A stretch of 64,000 nucleotides of DNA from contig OY804579.1 in NCBI GenBank assembly GCA_963680875.1, forward strand, positions 36,007,804 to 36,071,803. Reading direction: 5' to 3'. Of this stretch, positions 24,407-37,793 are shown in pieces. Source of the DNA: Bathymodiolus brooksi. Its lineage: Eukaryota; Mollusca; Bivalvia; Mytilida; Modiolidae. A program made the translations under genes and the position numbers. The notes below the pieces were generated by a model. That model ran no database searches and was not told the DNA's origin. It saw only the letters and a list, made by a program, of their open reading frames with translations. Numbering within the stretch: position 1 is the first letter of the stretch; every line of letters begins with the position of its first letter.

Positions 24407-27400
24407 CTCCACACACTACTGCGTTACTACTGTTACAGACGTGTGTCTATCAGACCACACAAGGAAACAACGTTAGGCCTCCACACACTACTGTGTTACT
24501 ACTGTTACAGACGTGTGTCTATCAGACCACACAAGGAAACAACGTTAGGCCTCCACACACTACTGCGTTACTACTGTTACAGACGTGTGTCTATCAGACC
24601 ACACAAGGAAACAACGTTAGGCCTCCACACACTACTGCGTTACTACTGTTACAGACGTGTGTCTATCAGACCACACAAGGAAACAACGTTAGGCCTCCAC
24701 ACACTACTGCGTTACTACTGTTACAGACGTGTGTCTATCAGACCACACAAGGAAACAACGTTAGGCCTCCACACACTACTGCGTTACTACTGTTACAGAC
24801 GTGTGTCTATCAGACCACACAAGGAAACAACGTTAGGCCTCCACACACTACTGCGTTACTACTGTTACAGACGTGTGTCTATCAGACCACACAAGGAAAC
24901 AACGTTAGGCCTCCACACACTACTGCGTTACTACTGTTACAGACGTGTGTCTATCAGACCACACAAGGAAACAGCGCTAGGCCTCCACACACTACTGCGT
25001 TACTACTGTTACAGACGTGTGTCTATCAGACCACACAAGGAAACAACGTTAGGCCTCCACACACTATTGCGTTACTACTGTTACAGACGTGTGCCTATCA
25101 GACCACACAAGGAAACAACGTTAGGCCTCCACACACTATTGCGTTACTACTGTTACAGACGTGTGTCTATCAGACCACACAAGGAAACAGCGTTAGGCCT
25201 CCACACACTACTGCGTTACTACTGTTACAGACGTGTGTCTATCAGACCACACAAGGAAACAACGTTAGGCCTCCACACACTACTGCGGTACTACTGTTAC
25301 AGACGTGTGTCTATCAGATCACACAAGGAAACAGCGTTAGGCCTCCACACACTACTGCGTTACTACTGTTACAGACGTGTGTCTATCAGACCACACAAGG
25401 AAACAACGTTAGGCCTCCACACACTACTGCGTTACTACTGTTACAGACGTGTGTCTATCAGACCACACAAGGAAACAACGTTAGGCCTCCACACACTACT
25501 GCGTTACTACTGTTACAGACGTGTGTCTATCAGAACACACAAGGAAACAACGTTAGGCCTCCACACACTACTGCGTTACTACTGTTACAGACGTGTGTCT
25601 ATCAGACCACACAAGGAAACAACGTTAGGCCTCCACACACTGCTGCGTTACTACTGTTACAGGCGTGTATCTATCAGACCACACAAGGAAACAACGTTAG
25701 GCCTCCACACACTACTGCGTTACTACTGTTACAGACGTGTGTCTATCAGACCACACAAGGAAACAGCGTTAGGCCTCCACACACTACTGCGTTACTACCG
25801 TTACAGACGTGTGTCTATCAGAACACACAAGGAAACAGCGTTAGGCCTCCACACACTACTTCGTTACTACTGTTACAGACGTGTGTCGATCAGACGACAC
25901 AAGGAAACGGCGTTAGGCCTCCACACTCTACTGCGTTACTACTGTTACAGACGTGTGTCTATCAGACTACACAAGGAAACAGCGTTAGGCCTCCACACAC
26001 TACTGCGTTACTACTGTTACAGACGTGTGTCTATCAGACCACACAAGGAAACAACGTTAGGCCTCCACACACTACTGCGTTACTACTGTTACAGACATGT
26101 GTCTATCAGACCACACAAGGAAACAGCGTTAGGCCTCCACACACTACTGCGTTACTACTGTTACAGACGTGTGTCTATCAGACTACACAAGGAAACAGCG
26201 TTAGGCCTCCACACACTACTGCGTTACTACTGTTACAGACGTGTGTCTATCAGACTACACAAGGAAACAGCGTTAGGCCTCCACACACTACTGCGTTACT
26301 ACTGTTACAGACGTGTGTCTATCAGACCACACAAGGAAACAACGTTAGGCCTCCACACACTACTGCGTTACTACTGTTACAGACGTGTGTCTATCAGACC
26401 ACACAAGGAAACAACGTTAGGCCTCCACACACTACTTCGTTACTACTGTTACAGACGTGTGTCTATCAGATCACACAAGGAAACAACGTTAGGCCTCCAC
26501 ACACTACTGCGTTACTACTGTTACAGACGTGTGTCTATCAGACTACACAAGGAAACAGCGTTAGGCCTCCACACACTACTGCGTTACTACTGTTACAGAC
26601 GTGTGTCTATCAGACCACACAAGGAAACAACGTTAGGCCTCCACACACTACTGCGTTACTACTGTTACAGACATGTGTCTATCAGACCACACAAGGAAAC
26701 AACGTTAGGCCTCCACACACTACTGCGTTACTACTGTTACAGACGTGTGTCTATCAGACCACACAAGGAAACAACGTTAGGCCTCCACACACTACTGCGT
26801 TACTACTGTTACAGACGTGTGTCTATCAGACCACACAAGGAAACAGCGTTAGGTCTCCACACACTACTGCGTTACTACTGTTACAGACGTGTGTCTATCA
26901 GACCACACAAGGAAACAGAGTTAGGCCTCCACACACTACTGCGTTACTACTGTTACAGACGTGTGTCTATCAGACTACACAAGGAAACAGCGTTAGGCCT
27001 CCACACACTACTGCGTTACTACTGTTACAGACGTGTTTCTATCAGACCACACAAGGAAACAACGTTAGGCCTCCACACACTACTTCGTTACTACTGTTAC
27101 AGACGTGTGTCTATCAGACCACACAAGGAAACAACGTTAGGCCTCCACACACTACTGCGTTACTACTGTTACAGACGTGTGTCTATCAGACCACACAAGG
27201 AAACAACGTTAGGCCTCCACACACTACTGCGTTACTACTGTTACAGACGTGTGTCTATCAGACTACACAAGGAAACAACGTTAGGCCTCCACACACTACT
27301 GCGTTACTACTGTTACAGACGTGTGTCTATCAGACCACACAAGGAAACAGCGTTAGGCCTCCACACACTACTGCGTTACTACAGTTACAGACGTGTGTCT

Positions 27401-29190
27401 ATCAGACCACACAAGGAAACAACGTTAGGCCTCCACACACTACTGCGTTACTACTGTTACAGACGTGTGTCTATCAGACTACACAAGGGAACAACGTTAG
27501 GCCTCCACACACTACTGCGTTACTACTGTTACAGACGTGTGTCTATCAGACTACACAAGGAAACAGCGTTAGGCCTCCACACACTACTGCGTTACTACTG
27601 TTACAGACGTGTGTCTATCAGACCACACAAGGAAACAGCGTTAGGCCTCCACACACTACTGCATTGCTACTGTTACAGACGTGTGTCTATCAGACCACAC
27701 AAGGAAACAGCGTTAGGCCTCCACACACTACTCCGTTGCTACTGTTACAGACGTGTGTCTATCAGACCACACAAGGAAACAGCGTTAGGCCTCCACACAC
27801 TACTGCGTTACTACTGTTACAGACGTGTGTCTATCAGACCACACAAGGAAACAACGTTAGGCCTCCACACACTACTGCGTTACTACTGTTACAGAAGTGT
27901 GTCTATCAGACCACACAAGGAAACAACGTTAGGCCTCCACACACTACTGCGTTACTACTGTTACAGACGTGTGTCTATCAGACCACACAAGGAAACAACG
28001 TTAGGCCTTCACACACTACTGCGTTACTACTATTACAGACGTGTGTCTATCAGATCACACAAGGAAACAGCGTTAGGCCCCCACACACTACTGCGTTACT
28101 ACTGTTACAGACGTGTTTCTATCAGACCACACAAGGAAACAACGTTAGGCCTTCACACACTACTGCGTTACTACTGTTACAGACGTGTGTCTATCAGATC
28201 ACACAAGGAAACAGCGTTAGGCCTCCACACACTACTGCGTTACTACTGTTACAGACGTGTGTCTATCAGACCACAAAGGGAAACAACGTTAGGCCTCCAC
28301 ACACTACTGCGTTACTACTGCTACAGACGTGTGTCTATCAGACCACACAAGGAAACAACGTTAGGCCTCCACACACTACTGCGTTACTACTGTTACAGAC
28401 GTGTGTCTATCAGATCACACAAGGAAACAACGTTAGGCCTCCACACACTATTGCGTTACTACTGTTACAGACGTGTCTATCAGACCACACAAGGAAACAA
28501 CGTTAGGCCTCCACACACTACTGCGTTACTACTGTTACAGACGTGTGTCTATCAGACCACACAAGGAAACAAAGTTAGGCCTCCACACACCACTGCGTTA
28601 CTACTGTTACAGGCGTGTGTCTATCAGACCACACAAGGAAACAACGTTAGGCTTCCACACACTACTGCGTTACTACTGTTACAGACGTGTGTCTATCAGA
28701 CCACACAAGGAAACAGCGTTAGGCCTCCACACACTACTGCGTTACTACTGTTACAGACGTGTGTCTATCATACCACACAAGGAAACAGCGTTAGGCCTCC
28801 ACACACTACTGCGTTACTACTGTTACAGACGTGTGTCTATCAGACGACACAAGGAAACAGCGTTAGGCCTCCACACACTACTGCGTTACTACTGTTACAG
28901 ACGTGTGTCTATCAGACTACACAAGGAAACAACGTTAGGCCGCCACACACTACTGCGTTACTACTGTTACAGACGTGTGTCTATCAGACCACACAAGGAA
29001 ACAACGTTAGGCCTCCACACACTACTGCGTTACTACTGTTACAGACGTGTGTCTATCAGACCACACAAGGAAACAACGTTAGGCCTCCACACACTACTGC
29101 GTTACTACTGTTACAGACGTGTGTCTATCAGACCACACAAGGAAACAACGTTAGGCCTCCACACACTACTGCGTTACTACTGTTACAGAC

Positions 29191-32100
29191 GTGTCTATCA
29201 GACCACACAAGGAAACAGCGTTAGGCCTCCACACACTACTGCGTTACTACTGTTACAGACGTGTGTCTATCAGACCACACAAGGAAACAGCGTTAGGCCT
29301 CCACACACTACTGCGTTACTACTGTTACAGACGTGTGTCTATCAGACTACACAAGGAAACAAACAGCGTTAGGCCTCCACACATTACTGTTTTACTACTG
29401 TTACAGACGTGTGTCTATCAGACCACAAAAGGAAACAACGTTAGGCCTCCACACACTACTGCGTTACTACTGTTACAGACGTGTGTCTATCAGACCACAC
29501 AAGGAAACAACGTTAGGCCTCCACACACTACTGCGTTACTACTGTTACAGACGTGTGTCTATCAGAACACACAAGGAAACAACGTTAGGCCTCCACACAC
29601 TACTGCGTTACTACTGTTACAGACGTGTGTCTATCAGACCACACAAGGAAACAACGTTAGGCCTCCACACACTACTGCGTTACTACTGTTACAGACGTGT
29701 GTCTATCAGACCACACAAGGAAACAACGTTAGGCCTCCACACACTACTGCGTTACTACTGTTACAGACGTGTGTCTATCAGACCACACAAGGAAACAGCG
29801 TTAGACCTCCACACATTACTGCGTTACTACAGTTACAGACGTGTGTCTATCAGACCACACAAGGAAACAGCGTTAGGCCTCCACACACTACTGCGTTACT
29901 ACTGTTACAGACGTGTGTCTATCAGACTACACAAGGAAACAACGTTAGGCCTCCACACACTACTGCGTTACTACTGTTACAGACGTGTGTCTATCAGACT
30001 ACACAAGGAAACAGCGTTAGGCCTCCACACACTACTGCGTTACTACTGTTACAGACGTGTGTCTATCAGACCACACAAGGAAACAGCGTTAGGCCTCCAC
30101 ATACTACTGCGTTACTACTGTTACAGACGTGTGTCTATCAGACCACACAAGGAAACAGCGTTAGGCCTCCACACACTACTGCGTTGCTACTGTTACAGAC
30201 GTGTGTCTATCAGACCACACAAGGAAACAACGTTAGGCCTCCACACACTACTGCGTTACTACTGTTACAGACGTGTGTCTATCAGACCACACAAGGAAAC
30301 AACGTTAGGCCTCCACACACTACTGCGTTACTACTGTTACAGACGTGTGTCTATCAGACCACACAAGGAAACAGCGTTAGGCCTCCACACACTACTGCGT
30401 TACTACTGTTACAGACGTGTGTCTATCAGACTACACAAGGAAACAACGTTAGGCCTCCACACACTACTGCGTTACTACTGTTACAGACGTGTGTCTATCA
30501 GACCACACAAGGAAACAGCGTTAGGCCTCCACACACTACTGCGTTACTACAGTTACAGACGTGTGTCTATCAGACCACACAAGGAAACAACGTTAGGCCT
30601 CCACACACTACTGCGTTACTACTGTTACAGACGTGTCTATCAGACCACACAAGGAAACAACGTTAGGCCTCCACACACTACTGCGTTAATACTGTTACAG
30701 ACGTGTGTCTATCAGACCACACAAGGAAACAGCGTTAGGCCTCCACATACTACTGCGTAACTACTGTTACAGACGTGTGTCTATCAGACCACACAAGGAA
30801 ACAGCGTTAGGCCTCCACACACTACTGCGTTGCTACTGTTACAGACGTGTGTCTATCAGACCACACAAGGAATCAACGTTAGGCCTCCACACACTACTGC
30901 GTTACTACTGTTACAGACGTGTGTCTATCAGACCACACAAGGAAACAACGTTAGGCCTCCACACACTACTGCGTTACTACTGTTACAGACGTGTGTCTAT
31001 CAGACCACACAAGGAAACAGCGTTAGGCCTCCACACACTACTGCGTTACTACTGTTACAGACGTGTGTCTATCAGACTACACAAGGAAACAACGTTAGGC
31101 CTCCACACACTACTGCGTTACTACTGTTACAGACGTGTGTCTATCAGACCACACAAGGAAACAGCGTTAGGCCTCCACACACTACTGCGTTACTACAGTT
31201 ACAGACGTGTGTCTATCAGACCACACAAGGAAACAACGTTAGGCCTCCACACACTACTGCGTTACTACTGTTACAGACGTGTCTATCAGACCACACAAGG
31301 AAACAACGTTAGGCCTCCACACACTACTGCGTTAATACTGTTACAGACGTGTGTCTATCAGACCACACAAGGAAACAACGTTAGGCCTCCACACACTACT
31401 GCGTTACTACTGTTACAGACGTGTGTCTATCAGACCACACAAGGAAACAACGTTAGGCCTCCACACACTACTGCGTTACTACTGTTACAGACGTGTGTCT
31501 ATCAGACCACACAAGGAAACAACGTTAGGCCTCCACACACTACTGCGTTACTACTGTTACAGACGTGTCTATCAGACCACACAAGGAAACAGCGTTAGGC
31601 CTCCACACACTACTGCGTTACTACTGTTACAGACGTGTGTCTATCAGACCACACAAGGAAACAGCGTTAGGCCTCCACACACTACTGCGTTACTACAGTT
31701 ACAGACGTGTGTCTATCAGACTACACAAGGAAACAAACAGCGTTAGGCCTCCACACATTACTGTTTTACTACTGTTACAGACGTGTGTCTATCAGACCAC
31801 AAAAGGAAACAACGTTAGGCCTCCACACACTACTGCGTTACTACTGTTACAGACGTGTGTCTATCAGACCACACAAGGAAACAACGTTAGGCCTCCACAC
31901 ACTACTGCGTTACTACTGTTACAGACGTGTGTCTATCAGACCACACAAGGAAACAACGTTAGGCCTCCACACACTACTGCGTTACTACTGTTACAGACGT
32001 GTGTCTATCAGACCACACAAGGAAACAACGTTAGGCCTCCACACACTACTGCGTTACTACTGTTACAGACGTGTGTCTATCAGACCACACAAGGAAACAA

Positions 32101-33938
32101 CGTTAGGCCTCCACACACTACTGCGTTACTACTGTTACAGACGTGTGTCTATCAGACCACACAAGGAAACAGCGTTAGACCTCCACACATTACTGCGTTA
32201 CTACAGTTACAGACGTGTGTCTATCAGACCACACAAGGAAACAGCGTTAGGCCTCCACACACTACTGCGTTACTACTGTTACAGACGTGTGTCTATCAGA
32301 CTACACAAGGAAACAACGTTAGGCCTCCACACACTACTGCGTTACTACTGTTACAGACGTGTGTCTATCAGACTACACAAGGAAACAGCGTTAGGCCTCC
32401 ACACACTACTGCGTTACTACTGTTACAGACGTGTGTCTATCAGACCACACAAGGAAACAGCGTTAGGCCTCCACATACTACTGCGTTACTACTGTTACAG
32501 ACGTGTGTCTATCAGACCACACAAGGAAACAGCGTTAGGCCTCCACACACTACTGCGTTGCTACTGTTACAGACGTGTGTCTATCAGACCACACAAGGAA
32601 ACAACGTTAGGCCTCCACACACTACTGCGTTACTACTGTTACAGACGTGTGTCTATCAGACCACACAAGGAAACAACGTTAGGCCTCCACACACTACTGC
32701 GTTACTACTGTTACAGACGTGTGTCTATCAGACCACACAAGGAAACAGCGTTAGGCCTCCACACACTACTGCGTTACTACTGTTACAGACGTGTGTCTAT
32801 CAGACTACACAAGGAAACAACGTTAGGCCTCCACACACTACTGCGTTACTACTGTTACAGACGTGTGTCTATCAGACCACACAAGGAAACAGCGTTAGGC
32901 CTCCACACACTACTGCGTTACTACAGTTACAGACGTGTGTCTATCAGACCACACAAGGAAACAACGTTAGGCCTCCACACACTACTGCGTTACTACTGTT
33001 ACAGACGTGTCTATCAGACCACACAAGGAAACAACGTTAGGCCTCCACACACTACTGCGTTAATACTGTTACAGACGTGTGTCTATCAGACCACACAAGG
33101 AAACAGCGTTAGGCCTCCACATACTACTGCGTAACTACTGTTACAGACGTGTGTCTATCAGACCACACAAGGAAACAGCGTTAGGCCTCCACACACTACT
33201 GCGTTGCTACTGTTACAGACGTGTGTCTATCAGACCACACAAGGAATCAACGTTAGGCCTCCACACACTACTGCGTTACTACTGTTACAGACGTGTGTCT
33301 ATCAGACCACACAAGGAAACAACGTTAGGCCTCCACACACTACTGCGTTACTACTGTTACAGACGTGTGTCTATCAGACCACACAAGGAAACAGCGTTAG
33401 GCCTCCACACACTACTGCGTTACTACTGTTACAGACGTGTGTCTATCAGACTACACAAGGAAACAACGTTAGGCCTCCACACACTACTGCGTTACTACTG
33501 TTACAGACGTGTGTCTATCAGACCACACAAGGAAACAGCGTTAGGCCTCCACACACTACTGCGTTACTACAGTTACAGACGTGTGTCTATCAGACCACAC
33601 AAGGAAACAACGTTAGGCCTCCACACACTACTGCGTTACTACTGTTACAGACGTGTCTATCAGACCACACATGGAAACAACGTTAGGCCTCCACACACTA
33701 CTGCGTTAATACTGTTACAGACGTGTGTCTATCAGACCACACAAGGAAACAACGTTAGGCCTCCACACACTACTGCGTTACTACTGTTACCGACGTGTGT
33801 CTATCAGACCACACAAGGAAACAACGTTAGGCCTCCACACACTACTGCGTTACTACTGTTACAGACGTGTGTCTATCAGACCACACAAGGAAACAACGTT
33901 AGGCCTCCACACACTACTGCGTTACTACTGTTACAGAC
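29191..33938. repeat. tandem segmental duplication of exactly 2,374 bp inside the array
   Basis: The block 29191-31564 is followed directly by a near-identical copy at 31565-33938. Every length variant is shared at an offset of 2,374: short units at 29191/31565, the 4-bp insertion at about 29362/31736, the taatactg unit at about 30687/33061, the gtaactactg unit at about 30757/33131, and aatcaacg at about 30871/33245. 2,374 equals 33 units minus 2 bp. Only a few substitutions separate the copies, for example cacacatgg at about 33668 versus cacacaagg. Confidence 0.9.
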
Positions 33939-35012
33939 GTGTGTCTATCAGACCACACAAGGAAACAACGTTAGGCCTCCACACACTACTGCGTTACTAC
34001 TGTTACAGACGTGTGTCTATCAGTCCACACAAGGAAACAACGTTAGGCCTCCACACACTACTGTGTTACTACTGTTACAGACGTGTGTCTATCAGACCAC
34101 ACAAGGAAACAGCGTTAGGCCTCCACACACTACTGCGTTACTACTGTTACAGACGTGTGTCTATCAGACCACACAAGGAAACAACGTTAGGCCTCCACAC
34201 ACTACTGCGTTACTACTGTTACAGACGTGTGTTTATCAGACCACACAAGGAAACAACGTTAGGCCTCCACACACTACTGCGTTACTACTGTTACAGACGT
34301 GTGTCTATCAGACCACACAAGGAAACAGAGTTAGGCCTCCACACACTACTGCGTTACTACTGTTACAGACGTGTGTCTATCAGACCACACAAGGAAACAG
34401 CGTTAGGCCTCCACACACTACTGCGTTACTACTGTTACAGACGTGTGTTTATCAGACCACACAAGGAAACGTTAGGCCTCCACACACTACTGCGTTACTA
34501 CTGTTACAGACGTGTGTCTATCAGACCACACAAGGAAACAGAGTTAGGCCTCCACACACTACTGCGTTACTACTGTTACAGACGTGTCTATCAGACCACA
34601 CAAGGAAACAACGTTAGGCCTCCACACACTACTGCGTTACTACTGTTACAGACGTGTGTCTATCAGACCACACAAGGAAACAGCGTTAGGCCTCCACACA
34701 CTACTGCGTTACTACTGTTACAGACGTGTGTCTATCAGACCACACAAGGAAACAACGTTAGGCCTCCACACAATACTGCGTTACTACTGTTACAAACGTG
34801 TGTCTATCAGACCACACAAGGAAACAGCGTTAGGCCTCCACACACTACTGCGTTACTACTGTTACAGACGTGTCTATCAGACCACACAAGGAAACAACGT
34901 TAGGCCTCCACACACTACTGCGTTACCACTGCTACAGACGGGTGTCTATCAGACCACACAAGGAAACAGCGTTAGACCTCCACACACTACTGCGTTACTA
35001 CTGTCGCAGGTG

Positions 35013-35400
35013 TTTAGAAAGGTACCAAATAAATAAAAAAGAAGAAAAAGTAACAGCAACATTGCTCACAACACCACAACTCTGTTGATACTGACCGAGA
35101 GATTATCATAAGAAACAAAATACAAGTAATTGCTATCAAAAAGCAATGTAATACCAACATAAACCTCTACACACTATTGTGTTACTACTATCGCAGGTGT
35201 GGGGATATCATAAGATAAAAAAATACAAACAATGTAACAATAACAGGTCTCTCAACATAACAACCTATGTTCATAGTGTCGCAGATATGGTGCTATCAGA
35301 AATATACAATATACAATCAACGCATAAGCCATAGGGCTCTCAACAATAATTATGTATGATCAGATAAGTGTAAATCTTTAAGAATGTGTTAATTATAACG
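35013..35400. repeat. degenerate right flank of the 72-bp array
   Basis: Diverged unit-like words continue past the array: acctctacacactattgtgt then tactactatcgcaggtg at 35162-35200, and gtcgcagatatggtgctatc at 35278-35298. The left side has almost no such zone, so the array edge is asymmetric. Confidence 0.6.
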
Positions 35401-35404
35401 CATA

Positions 35405-35530
35405 GAATGGTAAAACCATAAATCCAAGAAGGACACGCATTGCAATGACCAAAGGAACAAACAGTGGTCTGCAAAACACTACAAAGAAAACTAAAGAATT
35501 CCACTAAAACAGAGGGTGAACCGGAAGTAC
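35405..35530 (-). mobile_element. 3' UTR fragment of the mussel RT retroelement (reverse)
   Basis: The words aaccataaatcc, gcaatgaccaaagg and caaaacactacaaagaaaac occur in the same order as in the fragments at 43668-43790 and 45265-45375. There is no coding part. Confidence 0.5.
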
Positions 35531-36167
35531 TTCATGCTCCACTTGTAGATTTATGGGATAGTGTCGAAATGGTAAAGGTAGAAGGAACACAAATATGTAA
35601 TAATATTATTAGAATCAAAATATGACAATATAAACAAGAAATATGATTATAATTATTGGTTCCATAATGCCATTTTCAACAATATTCAAGTTATAACAGG
35701 ACGGTCCGTTTTATTGGCAGAGGAAACAAGAGTACGCAAAAAGAAACAACATGCCTACAACTTTTTCAGACGATGTTGTATCGAGTACACGTCAAGTGCG
35801 GGAATCAAAATCACAACATACGAGGTGATAATCACTTATAGTACAGGGGTTTCACTATTTTTTTAGGCTGGAGGTACTTTCTAGAATGTAGGAGGTACCA
35901 AACAATTTCGGCGAAGGGTCTGGGGTCCATGGCAAAGCCCTGATAGGGGGACTTTGCCCCCCGGAAGCTCCTGGATTGTAGAAATTTTGAGACTTAAATT
36001 TTGACCTGAAAAAAAAGACATACGGCAACATTTACTTCAATTTTGTGTATAATAAATGAATTTGAAATTAAGATATTGCATAATCATAATTGATTTAAGT
36101 CTCAAAAACCCTAAAATCCAGGAGCTTCCAGGGGATTTGCCCCCTGGTCCCCCCCAAAGGTTCATTT

Positions 36168-36416
36168 CTAGACTAATAGTAATGCCGATATTTCACGTGT
36201 CAACTTAAGTTTTCTTAACACTGAAAATTTCCTGCGCTCGTTCACACAAATCACAACAGATATCAGGAAAAAGAACGGGTATGCGGCAATGCCAACGCCG
36301 AACAGCATGATTTGACACGTTTTCATAGAATCTTCACCTTTGTTAAGCTTTTTGCTCTGCATAAAATTTTTAGCGATTGCTTTTTTTCGTTTAGACATTT
36401 TATCGTTTTTCATCAA
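36168..36416 (-). pseudogene. basic N-terminal coding scrap, 82 codons
   Basis: This minus-strand frame starts MMKNDKMSKRKKAIAKNF, a lysine-rich beginning like those of many DNA-transposon proteins. It then runs into a hydrophobic stretch (LFGVGIAAYPFFFLISVVI) that does not fit that reading and may follow a frameshift or a missed splice at aaag/gtgaag near residue 26. No family is recognised. Confidence 0.25.
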
Positions 36417-36438
36417 TGATAATACGCCGCTTGAATAG

Positions 36439-36612
36439 ACACTGTTAAATCGTCGTAGTTTAAAGCGCTTTTACGATATATCCAATCTGTTCTCCAATAC
36501 TGGAGGTGAAGAAAGTACAGATACAGATTCCGACGCGGACCTCGACGAAGACACTCCCATAAATACTAGATTACGATTTCGAGTCCCACAGAACGATCTT
36601 ATATTGTATTAA
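36439..36612 (+). pseudogene. acidic C-terminal coding scrap, 57 codons, no start codon
   Basis: After a stop at 36436-36438 an open frame on the plus strand reads KRFYDISNLFSNTGGEES, then a Asp/Glu-rich run (TDTDSDADLDED), then TRLRFRVPQNDLILY and a stop at 36610-36612. It lacks an ATG. It could be a worn last exon or part of the transposon remnant around it. Function unknown. Confidence 0.25.
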
Positions 36613-36719
36613 CTAGAAATTTCCACATGTTTTTTTTTGTTTTTATTTTTTCTGCCGGTACCAGACGCTACCGTAGCCGGGTAAAAGTACCGGGTACCGG
36701 CTCTTAATGAAAGCATTGA

Positions 36720-37790
36720 TATTAACTACCACACAGCCACGAGGGTCACTATAAGCTTACATCTTACAAATTATCATTTCAGACAAACAAAAACACAGAA
36801 TTATAAATGTTTTAAAAAAGGAATATCAGTCAACACGGATATAAATCCACAAGAAAAATGTGAAGATAAGAAACAGTGCCTTCTTTGATGATCACAATAT
36901 ATCATACAAATTTTATAATATATCAAATAAGTTTTTATAGAATATACAGTGGCAGGCGAGAAAGGAAGGAAAACATAAATATTTAAAAAAAAAAATTCAT
37001 ATCTTTGACATTGCTAAAATCCTGCACAAAACATTTTGAGTGGAATATACTTAGTCTAGTGGCATATTTAAACTGGTATATACTTTCTCTCTATACAGGT
37101 AAATTGGCAATAATAAACCATAATATGTGACCAGCCATGAGATTTTCAGGCTTATGGAGTTTTTTGCATTTTCATGGAGGTTATACTGATACAAAACACC
37201 CTGCAAAGTTATTTTGCTTAATTCTGCCAAATAAGGGAATTAAGACGATTTTTGTAATTTTCGAAATTTCAAAAATTTAATTTTCTGTTGATCAAATATT
37301 CTTTGATTCACTGATTACGTAATATAACCATTTTACATAAGTCTCTTACTTTTTAAGCATTTCAACTGTAACCTACAGTTTAAACAAATATATACATTCC
37401 CCCTGCATAGAATTTTTTTTTATTTTGGCTACAGTAAATAAAAGCAAAACATAAAACTCAAATATTTTCAACATTCCAGACTCAAAGTACTATGATGAAT
37501 TATCACAATTAAAATTGTTTGTTTATTGGGGTTTAAAATCATTTTAACACCTTACTAATCATTTAATATTTGGAGAAAGCCATAGTGCCTGGAGAAAACC
37601 ACTGAAACTGTATCGTTTCATAATCTGATAATGCTAAACATTACTTTCATGGGATTTCAAAGTGATATGAAAAAAATATACTTCAACAAGTTCATAGTAT
37701 CAGTTTACAAATATCTGATATTCAGCATCCTTTGTCTTTGAATTAGACATAGTATATACAATAATAGAGCATGTACAAATGTTTAATATC
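36720..37790. other. AT-rich intergenic DNA
   Basis: No exon was recognised. One isolated minisatellite-like word, ctctatacaggtaaattggcaa (about 37092), matches the decayed repeat at 42050-42745. Confidence 0.5.
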
Positions 37791-37793
37791 ATG

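Larger units (their letters stand above)
18446..35012 (+). repeat. 72-bp satellite array, about 230 copies, 16.6 kb
   Basis: The unit is 72 bp. It reads ttacagacgtgtgtctatca, gaccacacaaggaaac, aacgttaggcctcc, acacactactgcg, ttactactg. It is about 47 percent GC, clearly above the flanks, with three CpG sites and the palindromes aacgtt and aggcct in each copy. Main variants are aacg/agcg, gacca/gacta, acacaagg/acgcaagg, aaatatcg and agatgtg. Units stay exactly 72 bp up to about 28,470. Beyond that, 70-bp (acgtgtctatc), 76-bp (aaacaaacagcg) and 69-bp units appear. Two plus-strand frames are open across most copies because 72 is divisible by 3: a YYCYRRVSIRPHKETTLGLH type over 3,610 codons from 18392, and an LLLLQTCVYQTTQGNNVRPP type. 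The other four frames have a stop in every unit. Confidence 0.97.
35865..36715. mobile_element. possible DNA-transposon remnant with foldback
   Basis: A 50-60-bp inverted repeat is formed by 35945-35998 (ggaagctcctggatt, then ttttgagacttaaa) and 36094-36152 (tttaagtctcaaaaa, then aatccaggagcttcc), with about 95 bp between. Farther right, ccggtacc and ggtaccgg (about 36655-36703) form a second hairpin. Left words such as ggctggaggtact weakly mirror agtaccgggtaccggctc at the right end, as if they were worn terminal repeats. Two coding-like scraps lie between (see next entries). The element type is not settled; a hAT-like origin is only a guess. Confidence 0.4.

Noticed and set aside
18392..29224. 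A 3,610-residue repeat protein
   Set aside because: The frame is open because the unit has 72 bp and no stop in that frame. A second frame is equally open, there is no start context or domain, and the frame breaks where length variants begin.
18446..35012. CRISPR array or phage-like direct repeats
   Set aside because: There are no spacers, the units are contiguous, and the surrounding DNA is clearly eukaryotic.
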